NCBI GenBank assembly: GCA_029255685.2
Contig: CM055311.2
Span: 4,884,269-4,948,268, forward strand
DNA from: Silene conica
Lineage: Eukaryota > Streptophyta > Magnoliopsida > Caryophyllales > Caryophyllaceae
Direction: 5' to 3'
DNA: 64,000 nt
Below are positions 38,999 through 50,568 of the stretch, piece by piece (position 1 is the stretch's first letter; every line of letters begins with the position of its first letter). The notes beneath the pieces were generated by a model that saw nothing but the letters and a program-made list of their open reading frames with translations, was not told where the DNA came from and did no database searches. A program made the position numbers and the translations under genes.

Positions 38999-40729
38999 AT
39001 GTCAGGAAGAACGGAAAGGAGATCGAAATCAAGGCATGAACCGATTGTGGAGCAAGAAGTTCAGAATGTCCTTGATAGTAGCTTCATTGGTCCGGATCCG
39101 AGCTTTCCCGGACTCCAATTTGCTACCATTCAACAAAAAGTTAATTTCACTTACTTTAAGCATCGCCCCCTTCATCCGACTAGGTTCAGTGATAGGGCAG
39201 GTTTGAGGGAACTTGGGATTGAGAAAATTACTGCGGATTTGTTTGATGGTTTGGGGATGAAGGCATTGTATGAAACTAGACCGGTTCACACTTCGCCTAG
39301 GTTGACTTGGGAATTTTTGAGTTCTTTGGTAGTTACTAAGAACCGGTCTTTGGGAAAAGTTGTCTTCTTAGAGTTTCGATTGATGAATAAGGAACACCGT
39401 CTTACCTTAGAAAATTTTACTTTGATTTTTGGGCTCAACGGAAAATTGTCTATTAAGCCTCCGGAGGGTTTTGATACGGAGGCTATTTGGACCGCCATAA
39501 CCGGGTTAGTAAGTGATAGGACTAAGAAGAAACCGGCTAATAGGGTGCATTTGGCACCGATTAGAATTTGGCATAGGTTCATGGGGTGGACCGTCTTTTC
39601 TAGGGATGAGCCTCACAAATTTACTACTACGGAGCTCGAGATTCTTGGGTGTTATTTGGTTGGTGGCCCGCAACTCAACATTGCTCACCACATGGCCCTT
39701 CATTTGAGTAGGTTGGCAACCCAACCTCAGCTTACTACCCCTATATGTGTTGGGGGGATGGTCACTTTGATTGCGAACGACCTTTGTCACAGGCATTTTA
39801 CAGTGGACTTCATTCAGGGTGAGAACGTGCTATCTCGCCGGTACTTACAGGAGGCTTTGGGGTGGATAAAGTATAACCCCAACGATCGTAATGAGTATTG
39901 GCAGATTTGCGTGGATAATCAGTTCAGGAATTTGGTGCCCTTGCCTAACACCGAGAGGATGAGAGTTGTGCCAGGGAAGACCTCATACCTCCTTGATATT
40001 GAGGTGGACCCCGAGGAGCTCCCTCCCGATCAGCGTGCTCCGAGAGTATATGCCCGAGATAGGACGGGTACCACCGCATCTGACCTCCAGTTTGAGCAGT
40101 TCCAGCAGCCCTCCGTTACCATGCCCCCTTTCCAGAGTGGTCCATCATACTTCCAGGGATCTACCTCCGGCTCCGGTCCATCTACTCAGTCTTTCACCAT
40201 GCCTCAGGACCTCGTTGACTTTATGGCTCGGGTTGATTTGGGTATGAAGAAGGCGGCAGACCTTGCAGACGAGCGCCAAGCATTGGCGGATGAGCGGTAT
40301 AGGGATTTGAGTTATAGGCTTGATTACATATATCACGATCAAGCCTATGGGACATTCCCCAGCTATGATCAGTCTGTCCGCCAGGGACTTCATCATGCGG
40401 CCGGTGGCCGCCCGTCTTACTACATGCCTCCCGAGAAGGGATATGTGCCTCCAGAGGGGCGTTTTTTCGGGGAGATCAATGTTGCCCCGGGTTATTTCTC
40501 CAACCCGATCTTTCCCCCCAATTTCAGTGGGAACGTGGACTCGGCACCCCGCCCTCAAGGGTACCCTTCTCCCCATGGCATGTTTGGTGATCCGGGAGCT
40601 AGTGGCTCGCATGCCTCCCCCTTCCGTGATTTCGTGAGCAACCCAGGCGACTACATGGTAGTAGATGAGGGCAATGGAGAAGGAGATGTGAGCGGTAATG
40701 TTGGTGAGGATGAAGAAGATGATGATTGA
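38999..40729 (+). CDS. Athila downstream ORF in the env-like position
   Basis: The start is MSGRTERRSKSRHEPIVEQE at 38999; the open frame upstream runs through the hairpin array and is unlikely to be coding. The product is about 576 residues. The N-terminal two-thirds (FTYFKHRPLHPTRFSD, LTLENFTLIFGLNGKLS, GCYLVGGPQLNIAHHMALHLSRL) resembles the ATHILA ORF-1/plant-transposon family domain as I recall it. The C-terminal third is Pro/Gly/Tyr-rich with an acidic tail. I see no signal peptide or convincing membrane segment, so I do not call it an envelope. It looks whole. Confidence 0.75.
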   Translation: MSGRTERRSKSRHEPIVEQEVQNVLDSSFIGPDPSFPGLQFATIQQKVNFTYFKHRPLHPTRFSDRAGLRELGIEKITADLFDGLGMKALYETRPVHTSPRLTWEFLSSLVVTKNRSLGKVVFLEFRLMNKEHRLTLENFTLIFGLNGKLSIKPPEGFDTEAIWTAITGLVSDRTKKKPANRVHLAPIRIWHRFMGWTVFSRDEPHKFTTTELEILGCYLVGGPQLNIAHHMALHLSRLATQPQLTTPICVGGMVTLIANDLCHRHFTVDFIQGENVLSRRYLQEALGWIKYNPNDRNEYWQICVDNQFRNLVPLPNTERMRVVPGKTSYLLDIEVDPEELPPDQRAPRVYARDRTGTTASDLQFEQFQQPSVTMPPFQSGPSYFQGSTSGSGPSTQSFTMPQDLVDFMARVDLGMKKAADLADERQALADERYRDLSYRLDYIYHDQAYGTFPSYDQSVRQGLHHAAGGRPSYYMPPEKGYVPPEGRFFGEINVAPGYFSNPIFPPNFSGNVDSAPRPQGYPSPHGMFGDPGASGSHASPFRDFVSNPGDYMVVDEGNGEGDVSGNVGEDEEDDD

Positions 40730-43671
40730 CCACCTTTGGAGGTGGTAGGTGATGACTATGCCCCCCCTTGAAAAATCCAAAGCAAGTAACTCCCTTAATC
40801 CAAATTTCACTTTAGTTTGCATTTTCCTTTCTAGCATGCATTTAGAGTAGTTAGTTTAGTTTAGTTTGTTTGTTTTAGTTTTCAATTCATCATTTCATAT
40901 CATTAGTTTAGTTGCATTCATTTAGATGCATTAGATTTACATTTTGTATCATATTGTCACATGTAGTTTGCATACATGTAGATTAGAGCATCTAGTTTGC
41001 ATTTAGTTTAGTTTTTAGTTTTTCATTTCTTTTGTTTCTTTTTGTTTTTATTGCTTTCATAAAAATCAAAAATCCAAAAAAATTGAAAAACCAAAAACCT
41101 TCAAAAACATGTTCTTTATTTTCCGGTTTTCCTCCTCACATTATGCATATAAATAAGTGTGGGGAGGAAGAACCGTTTATTTCAAAAAATACAAAAACAA
41201 GTTTTTATTTTCTCAAAAAATTCAAAAAAGCCAAAAACATGTTGTTTTCGTTCTTTTTTTTTCTTCATTTCCCCCTTGCACTTTGTTCCATTGAGGACAA
41301 TGTAAATGTTAAGTGTGGGGAGGGAAAATATCCACTTTGTGAATATTTATTTGCTTTTGTAAATATGAAAAAAAAAACTTCAAAAATACCAAAAAAAATT
41401 CGAAAAATTTCAAAAATTTCAAAAAAAATGTTCTTCCTTTCCTTTGTTTTTGTTCTTTGCTTGCCTTGTATATATATGTTTGTTGGACTAACAAGTGGCA
41501 GATGCGACGGCAACCCAAGGTATTAGGAGAATGAAGATGCTTAGTATACTCTTTCCTACTTCTTTCTCCCCCTCCCGATTTCTTTTTATGTTGATATCAT
41601 GAAGGAGAACGGGATTTTTGTGCCTTGGATGTTCCTTTGGGGAACTTTTGGTTGTTGTGGTTGATGTGTCGTTAGTTTAGCCTTCTTGTTGTTGCATGTT
41701 TGTTGTGTTTAGTGTTAGTTTGTTTTTGTTTCACATGCCTTTTCATTTTCATAGTTTTGTGAATATGTGTTAGTCGGTTTTTCTGTCTTGCTTTTGTTTG
41801 TAAATATGCATAGGAGGTTGAATAGTGGAGGATATATGCCGTCAATGATGATATTTGTCTTGCTTGTGTCTTACCCCTCCTAATAGCTTACACCGTTTGA
41901 TGTCACCTTGTTAGGGTTCTTGCTTGCAAGGACCCGGAAGTCTAGGCTTAATGACCAAGTTTCGACCACCTTGTGAGACCGTGTTAGACCTTGACTCGAC
42001 CTAAGACTGACATTAGCTACTCAAATGTGAGGATAGAGCCTCCTTTATAGTCGGTCCATCAAACCGACTCAGTTTAGGATTGTGAGTAGTCCTCCTTACG
42101 TGGTGTGTTATGTCTATACGCATAAGAATGGCGCTCGTTCCTTATTTCCGTGTTTATGTTCATGTGCATGTGAGACAACTTTTGTTCTAAATAAATCAAC
42201 TTCACATTTGCCAAATTAGCCTTGTTTTGACCCTTGCATCTTATTCCCTCTTTTGTTTAACCACTTTGAGCCTTAGCCTTTTCATTTGGCCTTAACTACT
42301 AAATGAACTACATCCCAAAAACATCATTTCCTGATCAAGAATGGTTGCTTTTGTGGTTCTTTGTTAGTGGTAGAGTCGGGAATTTAGATGCCGGTTGGTG
42401 GCTTGTTCCGTTGTGGTCACTACGTGATGTTTGGTTGGTGTTTGGAAGTTTGAAAAAGAAAAGAAAAAAAATGAAAAAAGAAAGAAAATAGAAAATCAAG
42501 GAAAAAGTTGAAAAAGTTTTGAAAAATCCAAAAAGAAAAATGTACATATGTGTTTTGAAAGATAAAAAGGCTAGCAACAAGTCCCTTCCATCAAGGGGAC
42601 ATAGAAAAAGCCGTTGCTACAATAATGTGGTCTTTTGATGTTTTTGCACGCGTGCCGGGTTTACACAATTTTTGCATTTGATTTGATTTTCAAGTCTAAT
42701 GTTAGGGTATAGACGTTGTTCGGTGTTTCTAATAATGACCACTTTGTTTAAGGTTGTGATGGGTTCGTTTTTTCCAAAGTAAGTTGGGGTTTATGCAATT
42801 TTTGCTTGGTTTTGTAAAAGCCAAAGTTAGGGCATAGACGTTGCTTAGTTGTTGTAATAAGGAGTTATGTTGATTTTGGCAATCATTCTTGTTTTTGAGC
42901 CTCAAATCCTAGAACGGTGCTTGCACCAAACCATTTTCACCCAACCCAAGCCCCGTTGCATCCTTGTTGTTGTTCTCATCATGTGCATTTGCATTTTTCA
43001 TGGATTTTTGGATGGAGTACCATTCTAGATTGCGGGCATGCTTCGCAAGTTGAGGTAGGTGAGTGATTTTGGTTACTTTCTGTCACAAAAATCACCCCCC
43101 TTTCTTTCCTTGTGTGTTGAGTGTCACCTGTGAGAGTCGGTACTTAGGGTTCTTTTATCGGTTATGGATCTTGCATGGAGTCAAATCATGTGTGTGTCGT
43201 GTCATTCTTGGAAGTATAGCTTAGTACTTCCGTTTGCCCGCCTTGAATTAGTTTCTTGGTCTTTGGTGATGTCATTCTTGGTTGCTTGAGCTTGATTTAG
43301 GGGTTTGACACCTTGGTTAGACTTTGAGTCGGCATCCTCCGCTATAGACCTCCTTTGTTTTGTTTTTCAAAACCACGCTTGAATGAGGCAAGCGGTTGTC
43401 TTTTTCCTTTTTCCGATGCATGTTGCTTGTCTATACGTGTTATGTTCTTACTTGTTGGCATCAAAAATTTTGTAGCAAGACTATACTTGCCTTGCAATAG
43501 GGCATTCTTCCTCATGAATGTCAAATTGTGAGTTGAAAGGGCAACGGGTGTAGCTAAACCCGATTCGGCTTCTAGTTAGCTTAGTTAGTTTGTTTCTTTG
43601 TTTCTAATAAGGGTTATGTAGTTGCTTGATCTCTTACTCGAGGACGAGTAAGGTTTAAGTGTGGGGAATTC
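40730..43671 (+). other. Athila 3' non-coding region with repeated purine tracts
   Basis: About 2.9 kb has no supported gene. It is T-rich and A-rich, with long runs of AAAAATTCAAAAA type near 41050-41430 and 42455-42540. AAGTGTGGGGA occurs three times: about 41154, 41310, and 43658, just before the right LTR. The last is the likely plus-strand primer. Bases 41125-41174 form an imperfect hairpin enclosing the first copy. Confidence 0.7.
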
Positions 43672-45364
43672 TGATGAGCTCCATTTTGGTCATTATTTTC
43701 ATTATATATTCTTCATTTTCGGTCCCGATTCGACCTCGTTTTGCGTGCCTTTGATTGTTTTTATGTCCGTTACCTCGACTATTCCTATTTGATTCACATT
43801 TTGTAGGTATTGCGGCGGAGGCGAAGTAACGGGAGAAATCGAGGCGGATTTAGAGCGAATTATGAAGAAATGTGAAGAAATTAGCAAGGAGCATTCCCAG
43901 GCCTTCCCAGCCGGTTCACAGCCGACGGCCGGTCGGCCGGCTGGTGAGCCTTGACTTGAGATTTTGGCGGAAAATGAATAAAATTTCCAGTGCTTGGATT
44001 CTGACTCCCAGCCGGTAGCCGGTTGGCCGGCTGGGGATCGTTTCCCATACTTAGCCAAATTTTCGAAGATTGAAGAAAAATGCATTTTTGGGCAGATTAC
44101 TGAAAAAGGGCTCCCAGCCGGTGGACAACCGGCAGCCGGTCCACCGGCTGTGGGGACCTGTACATGTTGTTGAAGGTTGAAGAAAAATCAGAAGTGAAGA
44201 ATAGGCCTCCCAGCCGGTGCCAGACCGGCAGCCGGCCGGTCGACTGAGAAACAAGGTCAATTGAAGAATGTTTCAGAAGTTGGCATTTGGTCTCCCAGCC
44301 GGTCCACCACCGGCAGCCGGTTGACCGGCTGGGAATCACTTTTCAGAATTTCGCGCACTATATAAACCCGCACTTGTATCATTTATTTCTACGTTACTTT
44401 TTACGCAATTTTAGGGTTTTTTTACTGTTTCATTCCTTCATACTTAGTCACAAAAAAACTCTCTAAAAATATTTAATCTTTCTTAGATCTTAGTTTAATC
44501 TTTTAATCTTGTTAATCTCTCTTTAGTAATCTTCTTTAGTAATCTTCTTGGGCATTGTTAGAGCATATTTTGGGTTGTAATTTGAAGGGTTTGAAAGAAT
44601 TCTTCATCTTGTTATCCAAGTTACTTCATTTTCCTTTGTTAATGGTATAATCTTCCTAATCCTTACGTAGTTATTTCATTTGTTCAAGTTTCTTTTGTTC
44701 ATTTGATTGTTCTTACCATAATCCAACATGTTTATCATTTACCCATCAAGTGTTTGCATGTTTTCTTTAGTCATGAGTGAGTAGTTTTATACCTAGGGTT
44801 AGGGGGGGAACTTGGGTGGTGATTAGATGATAAATTCATGCTAGTTTGTTGATTAGTTGTTCTTGATAAAGTAGTTTTCCATTTGTTGCATGTTAGGTGT
44901 TTGATGATTTGCTTCAACGAAAGTTGGGCTTTGATTTTAGCGTGACTTGCCTTTAGCGACGGTTGAGGGTTTGTCTTAACATGTTTAATAGTTGGTTGTG
45001 GTATTTGTAGCGAAAGTTAGGGTATTCCGACCTAGGTTAGTCGACTCGAGAGAAGAGACTTGGCGAGACTACTTATTTGAGACCTTCTAGTTTGCTTTCT
45101 CGTATCTTCGTCTACCCACCTTAGTGACCTCCGACACCCTAGTTTTCCCTTCCATCGATTTAATCTTAACTTGTTTGCTTTAATTGTTTGCCCTTAGTTG
45201 TTAGTCATTCCAAAACCAATCCTATTACCCCGACTCAAGTTATAACTAGAACGTAACTATATAACTTCCCCACCATCTTCGCGAACGATAACCCTATTAT
45301 ACTACTATTTTGGGTTTATAAATTTGTTTGATCGTGAGAACCGACGACTTAATCTCGCACATCA
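43672..45364 (+). repeat. Athila right LTR
   Basis: This 1693-base LTR runs from TGATGAGCTCC to CGCACATCA, and its 3' portion matches 1-1130. The 5' third carries five hairpin modules. A TATA-like CTATATAAAC follows the last module. Confidence 0.93.
43905..44334 (+). repeat. Athila LTR array of five GC-rich hairpin modules
   Basis: Modules begin near 43905, 44006, 44111, 44207 and 44293, a spacing of about 85-105 bases. The last has perfect 11-base arms (TCCCAGCCGGT/ACCGGCTGGGA). Spacers share GAAGATTGAAGAAAAAT-like text, so the whole array looks like a degenerate tandem repeat. It lies in the presumed U3, just upstream of the TATA-like box. Confidence 0.85.
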
Positions 45365-45985
45365 ATATATTATAAAAACTGAAAATAATATAAAAATCGA
45401 TTCTAACAAACTTTTTTAATAATAAAAAATGTAAATAAAACAATGAAACAAAATAATAGGTTCTTGATCGTCCTTAGAGGTCCGAGAAACTGATAACGTC
45501 CTAACAAATTATTTTTTAAAAAAAATAGGCAGCCCAACCCATTATTATACAATTAGCATATACTTCGTATGAATCATGAACCCATTTATACAAATGATTT
45601 TTTTTATAAAATATGGAATGTCATCTACGTTTTTGATGTAATTTGGAATAAAATAAAATATGCAATCATATATTGACTTTATAAAACTTTAATGACTTAC
45701 ACGGTTATCAAAGTCAAATTATTATATTTTTGGAATAAAATAAAATATGCAATCATATATTGACTTTATAAATCTTCAATGATTTACACGGTTGTCAAAA
45801 TCAAATTAGTATATTTAATACGGTTATCAAATTAGTATATTTAAACTTCAATCATATATGCAATTCTATTTATGACGTACAGGGTCATCAAATTAACATA
45901 TTTAAGATGGAATAAAATATTCAATCATATATTGACTTGGTATTTACAAAGATATGAAGTACACGATTTTATCTTTTATGGAATA
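45365..45985. other. AT-rich intergenic DNA with a short tandem repeat
   Basis: No gene is seen. Bases 45644-45950 hold a repeat of about 87-89 bases starting TGGAATAAAATAAAATATGC. Two good copies (45644, 45731) are followed by a degenerate one and a partial one at about 45908. Confidence 0.7.
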
Positions 45986-46932
45986 CTAGTTTTAATCCCG
46001 TGCAAATAATGCACGGGTGACTTTTAAATCCATGTAAAAAAATATTGGGATTACGGTTATCTTTTTATAAAAATATTATTGATTACGAATTTTCCAGTAA
46101 TTATTGTTATTTTTGAGTAATTTCTTTATTTGAGAAAAAAATTTGTTTAAAACGATTTTAGCATTTGAGATTTTTAAAAGATGATTTGAATGATATAAAA
46201 TAACTTGTTAATAATTAACTCAAAAATAACTCAAACCCGAAATAACCCGGATCGATCAAATAAACCGACTTGATTGTCCATTTTACCAAGTCTAGGGAGG
46301 AGGGTCAACAATTTTGTTTTTACGTTACTATTTTGCCTAAAATTAGTAGTAAAAGTTATGATACTATCCATCTCCACTTGCCCGTACCCAATGTTAATCA
46401 TAGTTATCACATTATCGATAACCCATCCATTTTTTCCTATAATCAAACTCACTCAACCATTTCTTTTCATATTATCAATAACTCATCCGTGTATATGAAT
46501 TATTTTTGTACCTTGAAGACGGAAAGCAATCGATTTTTTTTTATAATAAATAATGTGCTCCAGTAATATTTTGTAATATCTAGGTTGTAATATTTTTTTA
46601 TATTATATTGTTAATATCATAGAAAATGTTTTAACTTTTTCAGTGAAGATTTTTTTTATTATAGTCAACTGGTATTTGTAATTATTTAATTTGTAATTTT
46701 TGAATGTTTAAATTATATTGTATTAGTAATAACAAATAACAAATGTATAATGTATGATGTTGCATAGTTTGTGTTATTAAATTTGGAATCATAATTTATG
46801 TAGTTACAAAACATAAAAAAAAAATTAAATTGAGTGTAGAACATGGGGGCCCCTACATAAAAAGTTATTTTTTTAACTTTAAAATGAAGAACCAATATGA
46901 GGCCTTCATTTTCTACTCCTTTTATAGTAAAG
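45986..46932 (-). mobile_element. Short non-autonomous Helitron (5' end tentative)
   Basis: Read on the - strand, a hairpin with arms CCCGTGCA/TGCACGGG (45997-46017) is followed by seven bases and CTAG (45986-45989), with T beyond. That is the canonical Helitron 3' end inserted between A and T. The right-hand 5' end is a guess: TCCCTTTACTATAAAAGGAG read leftward from about 46932. It lacks the usual A before TC. No Rep/helicase coding is present. Confidence 0.6.
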
Positions 46933-48229
46933 GGAATTTTATTTTGTATTTGATTTAATTATTAAAAAATTCATAGAATATATGATGTGGCATAAATCAG
47001 ACATTCTGATTGGTCTACGAAACATAAATTTGTAAGGTTGAATGTGAGGGCGAGAAATAGTAAACGCTGAAACGATATTGCGTCACGTCAGCTAAAATAC
47101 ATTTTGCTATACTATTACACTATTATATCTCTCTTTTCACTACTATAAAGTTCAATTTCATCTAAAAGTGATTAAAGAATGGAAAAGAGAAGATCTAAAT
47201 TAATGTTCACCCTAAATGTATGTAAAAGAACCAATTTCATACTTGGAAGCGTCCACCGAAGACCAGCGTTGGTCACTTTAGAGTCTGTTGTGAAGGATTG
47301 ATCGCCATTTAGATTTATGCGACGAAGTGGTTTTTTTCGGTCGGCAAAACGTATGTGGTGGGAGATGTGGTATATTAGAAGGCAATGACTGATGTTGCTT
47401 TGTAAAATTTGGAGTTTATGGAGTAAAGGAAAAAGAATAAAGTGGGAAAATGGATGGATGATGAATACTAATTGTTGCTTTGTATTATCATGAATTTTGC
47501 GTTTAATGATTTGGTTTAAACAACTTTTTTTCTTTCTAAATAAAGGGTCTACGCGTCGTTCCAAGACTCGTAAACCGGGCCCGAGTAAATTTTAGAAGAT
47601 CCATTCCTGTTCGGATCTCAAAAGTTAAACCCAAATCCAATTCATTAGGGTCCGACCCGAAAAGTGCAGGTCGGGTCCCTAACCCGCTTCCATCCCTACT
47701 CTAAACCCTTATCGCCTCCTACCCTTATAACCGCTCCCCTGACCCTTGCCATCCACCCAGACCCAGACCCAAACCCATCCCCTCACCCACCCCACCGACC
47801 GCAACACCTGCCACCCGACACGTCGTCACAAAAGAGCAATTACATTAATCTAATGGGTAATTTATTGAACTTACTAATTTAATAATATTAACTTTTATTT
47901 TAAACTGTTAATTATTAATAATCAATAAGTCTTTTGAGATATTGTCTTTCATTAAATTAATGAAAGACATCAATAAATATACTAATAACTAATTATAAGA
48001 AAAAAAAAAGAAGTTTAGAATAAAAATGATAACTACCTATTAATCTATTATGGGAGATGTCTAGTTATTATATTTTGTAAAGACTTAAAAAAAAGACCGT
48101 TAAAATGAGAATTTGGGAATACTAAAACGTATTTGCTAAATCTCGCATAGGATATTAATTAAATTCTGCACACTTTGTCAACTTTTTCCGAAATATCCTT
48201 TGTTAAAAAAAACTCTCTTCTTTCATTCT
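46933..48229. other. Intergenic DNA, no gene recognised
   Basis: This stretch is AT-rich. A - strand open frame at 47172-47564 has no recognisable domain and I do not support it. Bases 47943-47969 are a perfect inverted repeat with 13-base arms (TGTCTTTCATTAA) and one central base. Bases 47640-47830 are C-rich. Confidence 0.6.
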
Positions 48230-48600
48230 CACCACCAACCAAATTGCTAATAATTTGATAATTTAACAAATTATGGATTTTAATTTGTATATTCACAAAT
48301 AATTTTGTTATTCTATCAACAAACTTATTAATATCCTTCTTTTAATGGATTGAATGAATGCTTGTTCAAGAGAGTAATTTTTACAATTAGGGTTTGAAAT
48401 CTAGGGATTTCCTTTTCACCACCAACCAAATTGCTAATAATTTATCAAATTATGAATTTAATTTGCACACTCACAAGTAATTTGTTATTCTATCAACAAA
48501 TTTATTAATACCCATCTTTTAATTGATTAAATGATTTTTTTTATCTTAAAGAGAGTGATTTTTACAATTAGGGTTTGACATTGAGGGATTTTGAATTGTT
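48230..48600. repeat. Two-copy diverged tandem repeat upstream of the BTB gene
   Basis: Two copies of about 185 bases start CACCACCAACCAAATTGC (near 48230 and 48417). Both end near TTTTTACAATTAGGGTTTGA. They differ by several indels. Confidence 0.75.
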
Positions 48601-48899
48601 GAAAGTGCATCAGTTTATGACAGCTGGTGGTGGGTCGGTTTATGATATGCAGGTGGTGGTGCGTTATTTTTGTGAGCGGCTAATGGTGGGGTGGGTGATG
48701 AGGGGTAACTATGCCTACATGTATTTTTTTTTTGGATTTTTTTGCTTTTGGATTGCCTCTCTAATTGTGTGTGAAAAGTGAAAGGGATAAAGTCGGAAGA
48801 AGACGATAAAGTGTGTGAATTAAGCAAAATCTTATGCGTGATTTAGTAACACCCTACTAAAATTGACGATAAGTATTGAGTTTGGATCCCTCGATTACT

Positions 48900-49066
48900 T
48901 TCTCTCCATTACCGTTCTAATATATACTTATTTTAATATATTTTCTCTTCCTATTCAATAAAATATTACTTTTATAAAATAATTACAACCAGTAGATCAT
49001 CTTAAGATTTAATCTGAATCGTTTAAAGGTAATAAAGGCCCATTTCTTTTCCGGTAATGGAGAGAA
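48900..49066. repeat. Inverted repeat just upstream of the BTB gene, possible small MITE
   Basis: TTCTCTCCATTACCG (48900-48914) is repeated perfectly in inverse at 49052-49066, enclosing about 137 bases. The right arm ends about 100 bases before the BTB start codon. I could not find a clear target duplication. Confidence 0.5.
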
Positions 49067-49164
49067 TCCGAACCGATAAGTCTATGAATGAATCCCTAAA
49101 TACTTGGGTCGTTGGAGTCTCGTTTCTCCAGTCCACAGACTTACTTGTAAGCTTTCCCTGAATA

Positions 49165-49167
49165 ATG

Positions 49168-49200
<33 letters not shown>

Positions 49201-50568
49201 CTAAATCCCAAAGCAGATAGTAGCATCATAACCTTAAATGTGGGTGGTGAATTATTCCAAACAACTCATGAAACCCTAAAACAATGTCCCCCCAATTCAA
49301 TCCTCTCAACTTTCTCAAACTCGAATTCAGTTGTGCCTTTCATTGATAGAGACCCTCAATTATTCTCTATTATTCTCTCTTTTCTTAGAACCAATTATTT
49401 AAATTCCCCAATTTCACAAACCCTAATTTCTGAATTCCAATTCTACGGAATTCACCATCTTTTGATTAATTCTTTCTCCAACCCATCTCAATTCAACCCT
49501 TATACACTCCACAAAGCTTCCCTTCTTCCATTAAACGGCAGAGACAATCCCTCTGCCATCTCGGCCACCTCGTCTGGCTCTCTTCATGTTGCTCATGGTA
49601 GCAAGATCACTTCCTTTGACTGGTCGTTGACTAGAAAGTCGACTATTTTGACCCAATTTGTTGCTGTTGATTCACTTCTGGCCGTTTCACCTGACGTTGT
49701 GGCGGCTGGTGCCACCGATTTTTCCGGGTTGCAAATACTTGATCTTGATAAGGGTGTTGTTAAGGAGAGTTTGAATTGGGAAAATTCTACTCGATCTAAT
49801 TCTAATGTCCAAGCTCTAGGATCGTCAGATGAGTATTTGTTCGCTAGTTATGAATCGAGTAGGCGAAACTCCAATGCCATCGTTGTTTATGACGTTTTAG
49901 GTGAGTTTAGGCCCGTTTTCGAGATTGCCCGCAATGAGATTTATGGTGCTGAATTTGATTGTGGCACTATCCCAGCAACAAAATTGAGTTGGGTTTCGAG
50001 TCAAAATCTGTTATTAGCATCTGGGTCTCATAGTGGACCGACGGGGGTAGTAGGTAGTATCAAATTGTGGGATATTAGGTCTGGGGACTTAGTTTGGGAG
50101 ATGAAGGATACAGTTGATTGCTTTGCTGATGTTGCTGTTTCGAGTTCTTTATCAGCTATGTTTAAAGTTGGGGTGAATTCTGGTGAAATGTTTTATATTG
50201 ATTTGAGAAAACTTAACTCAGAAAGTGAGTGGGTTTGTTTAGGTAACAAGGCAAAGTTGATAAGTGCAAAGAAAGAGGGTTTGGGATGTAAAGTAGAATG
50301 TCATGGGAATAATGTTTTTGTAGGTAGAAGTGGAGAGTTGGAGTTGTGGTCTGAGATTGTGCTTAATAAATCGAGTGGCGAAACGTTGTCGAATGAGAGA
50401 GTGTTTAACAGGAACTTGATGGGAAAAACTAAGGATATGGGAGGGAACAAAATTAGCAGCTTGAAATTTGGGGGAAACAATATGTTTGTTACTAGAAAGG
50501 ATGAGCAAATGATTGAAGTTTGGCAAAGTTCAGCTACAGGATTTGATCCATTCACAAAAATTGCGTAA
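49165..50568 (+). CDS. BTB/POZ (KCTD-type) protein with WD40/YVTN-like propeller, At5g41330-like
   Basis: This is a single-exon gene of 467 residues. Residues ~19-100 form a T1/KCTD-type BTB domain (IITLNVGGELFQTTHETL, VPFIDRDPQLFSIILSFLRT). Residues ~125-460 carry beta-propeller-like repeats (GSIKLWDIRSGDLVWEM, NVFVGRSGELELWSE, MFVTRKDEQMIEVWQSS). This pairing matches the small plant family that includes Arabidopsis At5g41330. BTB proteins of this type can be substrate adaptors for cullin-3 ubiquitin ligases; for this one that is inference. The start Met is followed by a (TCA)n tract encoding ten serines. No splice sites are needed. Confidence 0.92.

Larger units (their letters stand above)
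1..45364 (+). mobile_element. Athila-type Ty3/gypsy LTR element, outermost of the nest (left end outside window)
   Basis: The right LTR (43672-45364) matches bases 1-1130, which are the remainder of the left LTR. A PBS for tRNA-Asp follows the left LTR and a purine tract precedes the right one. The order is gag, protease, RT, RNase H, integrase, then a further ORF in the env-like position, which is the Athila layout. About 17 differences over 1.13 kb separate the LTRs by eye, so the insertion is young, probably around a million years or less at usual plant rates. The element is broken: it carries two nested insertions (a TRIM and the Tekay-like A stack) and a few further breaks in gag-pol. 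The base run after the right LTR is ATATA; the matching left duplication is off the window. Confidence 0.93.

Noticed and set aside
38999-40729. A functional envelope protein
   Set aside because: No signal peptide, convincing membrane span or cleavage site is visible; only its position is env-like.
41032-41526. 164-residue open frame in the Athila 3' region
   Set aside because: It is composed of A/T-rich simple sequence with Lys/Phe runs and no domain.
43905-44334. Hairpin array resembling a CRISPR-like or terminator array
   Set aside because: The DNA is plant nuclear and inside an LTR. Spacers are related to each other rather than unique, and repeats vary.
47172-47564. 130-residue - strand open frame as a host gene
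   Set aside because: It has no recognisable domain, AT-rich low-complexity composition, and no supporting splice or homology signal.
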